Origin: Physocladia obscura
Lineage: Eukaryota > Chytridiomycota > Chytridiomycetes > Chytridiales > Chytriomycetaceae
DNA: 11,425 nucleotides
NCBI GenBank assembly: GCA_027596945.1
Contig: JADGJH010001190.1
Coordinates: forward strand, 1 to 11,425
Direction of reading: 5' to 3'
How positions within the stretch are numbered: the stretch's first letter is position 1; each line of letters starts with the position of its first letter. Below are positions 8,271 through 11,425 of the stretch, in pieces. The notes under the pieces are model-generated. The model searched no databases. It was not told where the DNA came from and saw only the letters and a list, made by a program, of their open reading frames with translations. Both the position numbers and the translations under genes were made by a program.

Positions 8271-8410
8271 CTCTGACTGGATATCGAACAACGCGCTAGC
8301 CAGGCTGAGCTCTCCTCTCTCTCGGACCCTGGTTGGACACACCTTGCAAGCTTGGTTGGGTGTCTTGGCAACATCCCCGTCTGCCTGCGTTTTGCCCAAC
8401 CTCATTCCTT

Positions 8411-8757
8411 GAACAATTTGACCCAGCCTCTTGAATTATAAATTATAATAAGGATTTATTGTTCAGTCAAATTTTGCAACTTGGGCAGGTCTTATGATTG
8501 TAGTGCAAAATAAATGCATCACTTACTCTATGCTGTTTTTTTGTTTCTTAGCTGTAGCGTTGCCTGGCTTTGGGCCTGGTTGCAATGCAGCTGGGTGCCT
8601 GCGGCGTGATTTTTGGAAATGTGGCTGGTTTAAATTCGGAGTCATGCACTCTGGCAATGCTGGTAGTTGGTGTTTGTTGATGTCGTTGTTGTCTTTCCCG
8701 AAACCAATCCACCAATGAGATTAGGCACAAAATTGGTGCCAATTTCAGTTTCAGCAA
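8411..8757. promoter_or_regulatory. Spacer with probable promoter/5' leader of the F-box-like gene
   Basis: No gene is supported. An AT-rich part (8430-8520) contains TATAAATTA (8437-8445) and an AATAAA-like signal near 8508, which could serve as a TATA-like element or as the retrotransposon's 3'-end signal. A T-rich run ending in TTTCTTAG (to 8551) looks like a splice acceptor, so a 5'-leader intron is possible. The rest is more GC-rich. An imperfect dyad, ggcacaaaattggtgcc (8724-8740), ends 17 bases before the start codon. The last upstream in-frame stop is at 8722-8724. Confidence 0.35.
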
Positions 8758-10220
8758 ATGATTTCATCGAATGCAGCTCACGGCGTTGGGCGTAACAACC
8801 TTCTGATCGAACTGATCCTGCAGCACATGACGGCCATCTTCCTCAACGAAAGCAAAAATGTTCCCTCAGACATGAATGGAGACTGGAACCGGGACCGGAT
8901 CGCCGGCAGATACGACCGCGCATTCTTGGACCGAGTTTCGCCGGCGCACGCGAGAGCCGAAATTACACTTGCCGCTGTCAATCGCCAATGGCGTCGTTTC
9001 GCCCTGGCAATGCGGGGCGGCACGGCTGCACTTGACTTTTACTCGCGGTCTAACAAGGTGGACAAACTCATCACTGGCATCAGAGTCTTGTCGGCCGATG
9101 ACGACAGGGTCAAACAATGTCGCCGTCTGGCGATTGTGTATCGCTTTTATTCGTCTGATCCATCCACCGCGCGCCGCATTTGGTCAGAGTATCTCACTCA
9201 TATTTTGTCAAAAGTACGTTTGAACCAGTTGGAGTCTCTGAATCTAGGCACTATCTCGGAGGACGATATGATTCTTAACTTGTTCAGTAAAAAAATTGAA
9301 ATGGGAGAGCAATTTAGCAGACTGAAATCGTTCAGTGCCAAGTGTATTAAGGACGGGAAGAAGCTGGGAAATCTGTTGGCTACAGCTATGGTAGTATCTG
9401 GAGGTTGCTTGGAAAGTATTAATATTCAAGGATCATCAGAAAACTTTTGGAGTGGATTCACAAGCTATGGAATTGTGTTTGCTGGGTATGGCTTACGTGA
9501 ATTTTTTTTTAATTTTGCTGTTTATCTGTTTTCATTCACAGCTTGCAAAGAATATCGTTTCAAGAGTCTTCTGACTCGGGCATAGAGAATCTAGCCGAAT
9601 TCTCACCAAACTTGACAGTACTACACATAAAAGACCACACACAGGATTCTAAAATCACGGAATTCAAACCAAAGTTTGAAAACCTTACTTTTCTAGACGC
9701 AGACATCTATTATCCCAATCATATTCAACAATATCTCAGCTGTCCCAATAATCTCACAACTCTGATTCTAAACTGCAGTGAACTCGAAGACTTCACAGAC
9801 TCGGAACTGGTCTGGAACATCTTATTGACAAGCCTCAAAAGCTGTCGCTGTTTAAAAAACTTGAAACTTGTTTGGTGGTTGCAGTTGGCTGCTCTTGCCA
9901 ATGTTTTGCAGGCTGCCGGAGCAAACTTGGAGACACTTTTTGTTGGGCCAATGCCAGCTGAATACGCCTCTGGTTTCGACACTTTTTTCATGGGTGTGCC
10001 ACACCTTGGGTTTCCAAGAGTTGTGAATGAGGAAGGGTATGAATCATTCAGTGATTGGACTCTCCGTGCTATGCAAATTCTGCAAAATTTTTCACCTCTG
10101 CTGAAGCGTGTGCATTTTTTGATGGACCGTGATTTGAAGACGTTGGAATTATCATCAAATGCACTAAATGCCTTTCACGATCAATTGGGTTTCCAATTTT
10201 CAAGTTCTCGCTATAATTAA
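8758..10220 (+). CDS. F-box/leucine-rich-repeat-like protein, two exons
   Basis: Joining 8758-9485 to 9542-10220 gives one uninterrupted frame of 468 codons plus a TAA stop. The 56-nt intron starts GTATGG and ends TTCATTCACAG. Residues 13-24 (NNLLIELILQHM) and 69-82 (ITLAAVNRQWRRFA) fit the two halves of an F-box, which binds Skp1 in SCF ubiquitin ligases; about 45 residues of charged sequence are inserted between them, so the F-box is divergent. The remainder has irregular leucine-rich segments: LNQLESLNLG, GGCLESINIQ, SPNLTVLHIK, FENLTFLDA, NNLTTLILNC, LKNLKLVWW and ANLETLFVG. The expected role is recognising a substrate for ubiquitination; the substrate is unknown. There is no signal peptide or membrane segment. 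The ATG at 8758 is the first after an upstream in-frame stop; the Met codons at residues 24 and 39 are alternatives. Exon 1 is CpG- and GC-rich at its start, unlike exon 2. Intactness beside so many relics suggests a functional host gene. Confidence 0.7.
9486..9541 (+). other. Intron (56 nt) in the F-box-like gene
   Basis: A GTATGG donor at 9486 and a TTCATTCACAG acceptor ending at 9541, with a T-rich interior. Removing it joins GG with C to make a Gly codon and continues into LQRISFQESSDSG, a frame open to 10220. Without splicing, exon 1 closes at 9585. The two frames flanking the intron each encode leucine-rich segments, which supports splicing over two genes. Confidence 0.8.
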
Positions 10221-11044
10221 CAAGCTCGTTTTACATTGATTGATAAATTTAGTTGAGTATGAAATCAAAAGTGGGAATGAAAGAAAAAAAGTAACTTAAG
10301 ATATTTATGTGAAAAAAATGGATGTTTCATATTGTGTGATTGTTATAGTTTTCACACAGTATTGGAATTGTGTGATTCAAAACATGTTTTTGAAACAAAA
10401 TTATTGGACTACGGCTACAACGTCTTGACTGCAAATAAGCACCACGGCACTGGTGGATAATTGAACTATTTTATTTTTGCGGCATTGCTCTATTTTTACA
10501 CACGTTTGTTGCTGGGATGTGCAAATCTACTTGTAAATTAAAAGCAACAGAAAACCACTAATCACAGATCCTTCCCAAGCAAGTATTGTCATTATTACCA
10601 CTGTCCAGTCCAATATCATTCAATTCTTTGGTGCAGAATAATAGACAGACAATTTGGTTCCAACAGGAGAAACCTACAACAGCCAAATATTCTGCAGTAC
10701 AACCCACTGTCTAATTTGCCTCTAGACAGTTGAACATTGTTGAGGTTGCATTTATGTAGGACCCTTTTACAAAAAAGCTTGATAAATTATTCAAGTATCT
10801 TTCAAGTGAATGTTTTTATTTTTTGAAAGCTACAACCTTCGAGAGCTGCGATAAGTTGTAGTAAGTTGCAGTCACAATCCTACAACTAGAGTATGATAAT
10901 AGAATATGATAAGTATGCTGTTGTTGTTGTGTGACTCAAGTTGTTGATGGATATTCTTCTAGGGATGTTTGTGATGCGGCAGGAATATTCAATAGGCATG
11001 AAACAGTTGCCAGAAGTGTTTCAAGATTGAGATCATAATAGTTC

Positions 11045-11127
11045 ACCAATCAAATTTTCTCTGAACAGGTAATACAATATAAGGACAATGGTGTGATTAA
11101 TGCATTGTTCAGAGAAATGTGATTGGT
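11045..11127. repeat. Imperfect 22-23-bp inverted repeat, hairpin or MITE-like
   Basis: The left arm (11045-11067, accaatc through ctctgaaca) and the reverse complement of the right arm (11106-11127) agree except for one mismatch and one extra base. A 38-base AT-rich loop separates them. This is too strong for chance pairing and is compatible with a tiny foldback element or the core of a MITE. No target-site duplication was identified. Confidence 0.65.
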
Positions 11128-11283
11128 ATGTTTTGTATTATTTCAACAACTTATCTATGGTGTTTTGAAGCAACCTGACAGATCACTATAATAATAAAAA
11201 ACAATATAAGTTGCCCTTTAAACACTTCAATTCAAGATGAACTATGAAGCCACAGTGGTTAAATATGATTCATTATTTTATTT

Positions 11284-11307
11284 AAATAAATAAATAAATA
11301 AATAAAA
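11284..11307. repeat. (AAAT)n microsatellite
   Basis: Six near-perfect AAAT units in tandem. A simple-sequence repeat, likely length-variable between individuals. Confidence 0.9.
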
Positions 11308-11425
11308 TTTGGTTGAATTATTTGTTGAGTAGAGTCGGAAGCCTTTAAGAAAGAGGTGTCAGACTACAAGTTATCAGTTTTTGTGTATATTTGTAAGTCT
11401 GCTGTGGGTTTCACTATTTATAGTG

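Larger units (their letters stand above)
5310..8410 (+). mobile_element. Degenerate tyrosine-recombinase retrotransposon (DIRS order, Ngaro-like)
   Basis: A GC-richer block within AT-rich DNA. It encodes, in order, a gag-like region, reverse transcriptase, RNase H and tyrosine recombinase on one strand. A recombinase in place of a DDE integrase defines the DIRS order, which integrates through a circular DNA intermediate. RNase H runs into the recombinase after only about 30-40 linker residues, with no room for the adenine-methyltransferase-like domain of DIRS1 and PAT elements; this favours the Ngaro group. The ends are approximate: composition changes near 5325 and 8430, and I could not find split direct repeats or inverted terminal repeats. 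Coding pieces occupy different frames with several stops, so this copy cannot move by itself. Confidence 0.82.
10221..11425. other. AT-rich 3' flank, no further gene
   Basis: The left part should hold the 3' UTR of the F-box-like gene; an ATTAAA near 10536 is a weak candidate poly(A) signal. A direct repeat attgtgtgatt occurs at 10331-10341 and 10367-10377, followed by an imperfect palindrome ttcaaaaca/tgtttttgaa at 10376-10394. TTG repeats lie near 10919-10930. No open frame of note and no RNA gene is seen. Confidence 0.5.

Noticed and set aside
7836..8405. 189-codon minus-strand open frame opposite the recombinase
   Set aside because: Antisense shadow of recombinase coding sequence; no recognisable domain.
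8494..8757. Open frames on both strands in the spacer before the F-box-like gene
   Set aside because: No motifs, overlapping in opposite directions, and likely 5'-leader sequence.
9543..10220. Second open frame treated as a separate gene
   Set aside because: It has no ATG at its start (TTG), begins exactly at a splice acceptor and joins in frame to exon 1, so it is exon 2 of the F-box-like gene.
2032..11336. One giant transposon bounded by the 16-base inverted word
   Set aside because: The match does not extend, the interval contains several independent elements and a host gene, and no target duplication was seen.
1..11425. tRNA, rRNA, CRISPR array or bacterial operon signals
   Set aside because: No tRNA T-arm or anticodon pattern, no rRNA-like stretch, no regularly spaced repeats; introns and eukaryotic retroelements argue for nuclear eukaryotic DNA.

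Overview
The window reads as AT-rich eukaryotic nuclear DNA: two host genes at its edges, with short GT...AG introns, and transposon debris between them. The C-terminal fragment at the left edge is a eukaryotic CDP-diacylglycerol synthase. Its signature reads HGG-x-x-DRMDCQ, which I associate with fungal proteins, whereas the animal proteins I recall have DRFDCQ. Together with an inferred 56-nt intron and the transposon types present, this favours an AT-rich fungus, possibly early-diverging. That placement is an inference.

Layout. 1-294: last coding segment of CDP-diacylglycerol synthase, next to an A22 tract that may be an assembly artefact. About 750-1075 (+): broken Tc1/mariner-type DDE transposase relic, then a purine-rich tract. 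About 1215-2690: AT-rich, no convincing gene. About 2690-3300 (-): second, different Tc1/mariner transposase relic. 3300-5300: AT-rich, with three short unrecognised open frames. About 5310-8410 (+): a GC-richer tyrosine-recombinase retrotransposon of the DIRS/Ngaro order, with a gag-like region, reverse transcriptase, RNase H and tyrosine recombinase. It is broken by stops and frameshifts and has lost several catalytic residues. 8758-10220 (+): an apparently intact two-exon F-box/leucine-rich-repeat-like gene of 468 codons. 10221-11425: AT-rich, with an imperfect 22-23-bp inverted repeat and an (AAAT)n microsatellite.

The two host genes show no functional link: one is phospholipid synthesis, the other probably a ubiquitin-ligase substrate adaptor. 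The mobile elements are independent insertions of different classes. No intact new system is visible. The clearest biological story is the decay of the retrotransposon: the reverse transcriptase catalytic residues survive, while one RNase H position and three recombinase catalytic positions appear lost, several by changes that fit C-to-T decay at CpG sites.
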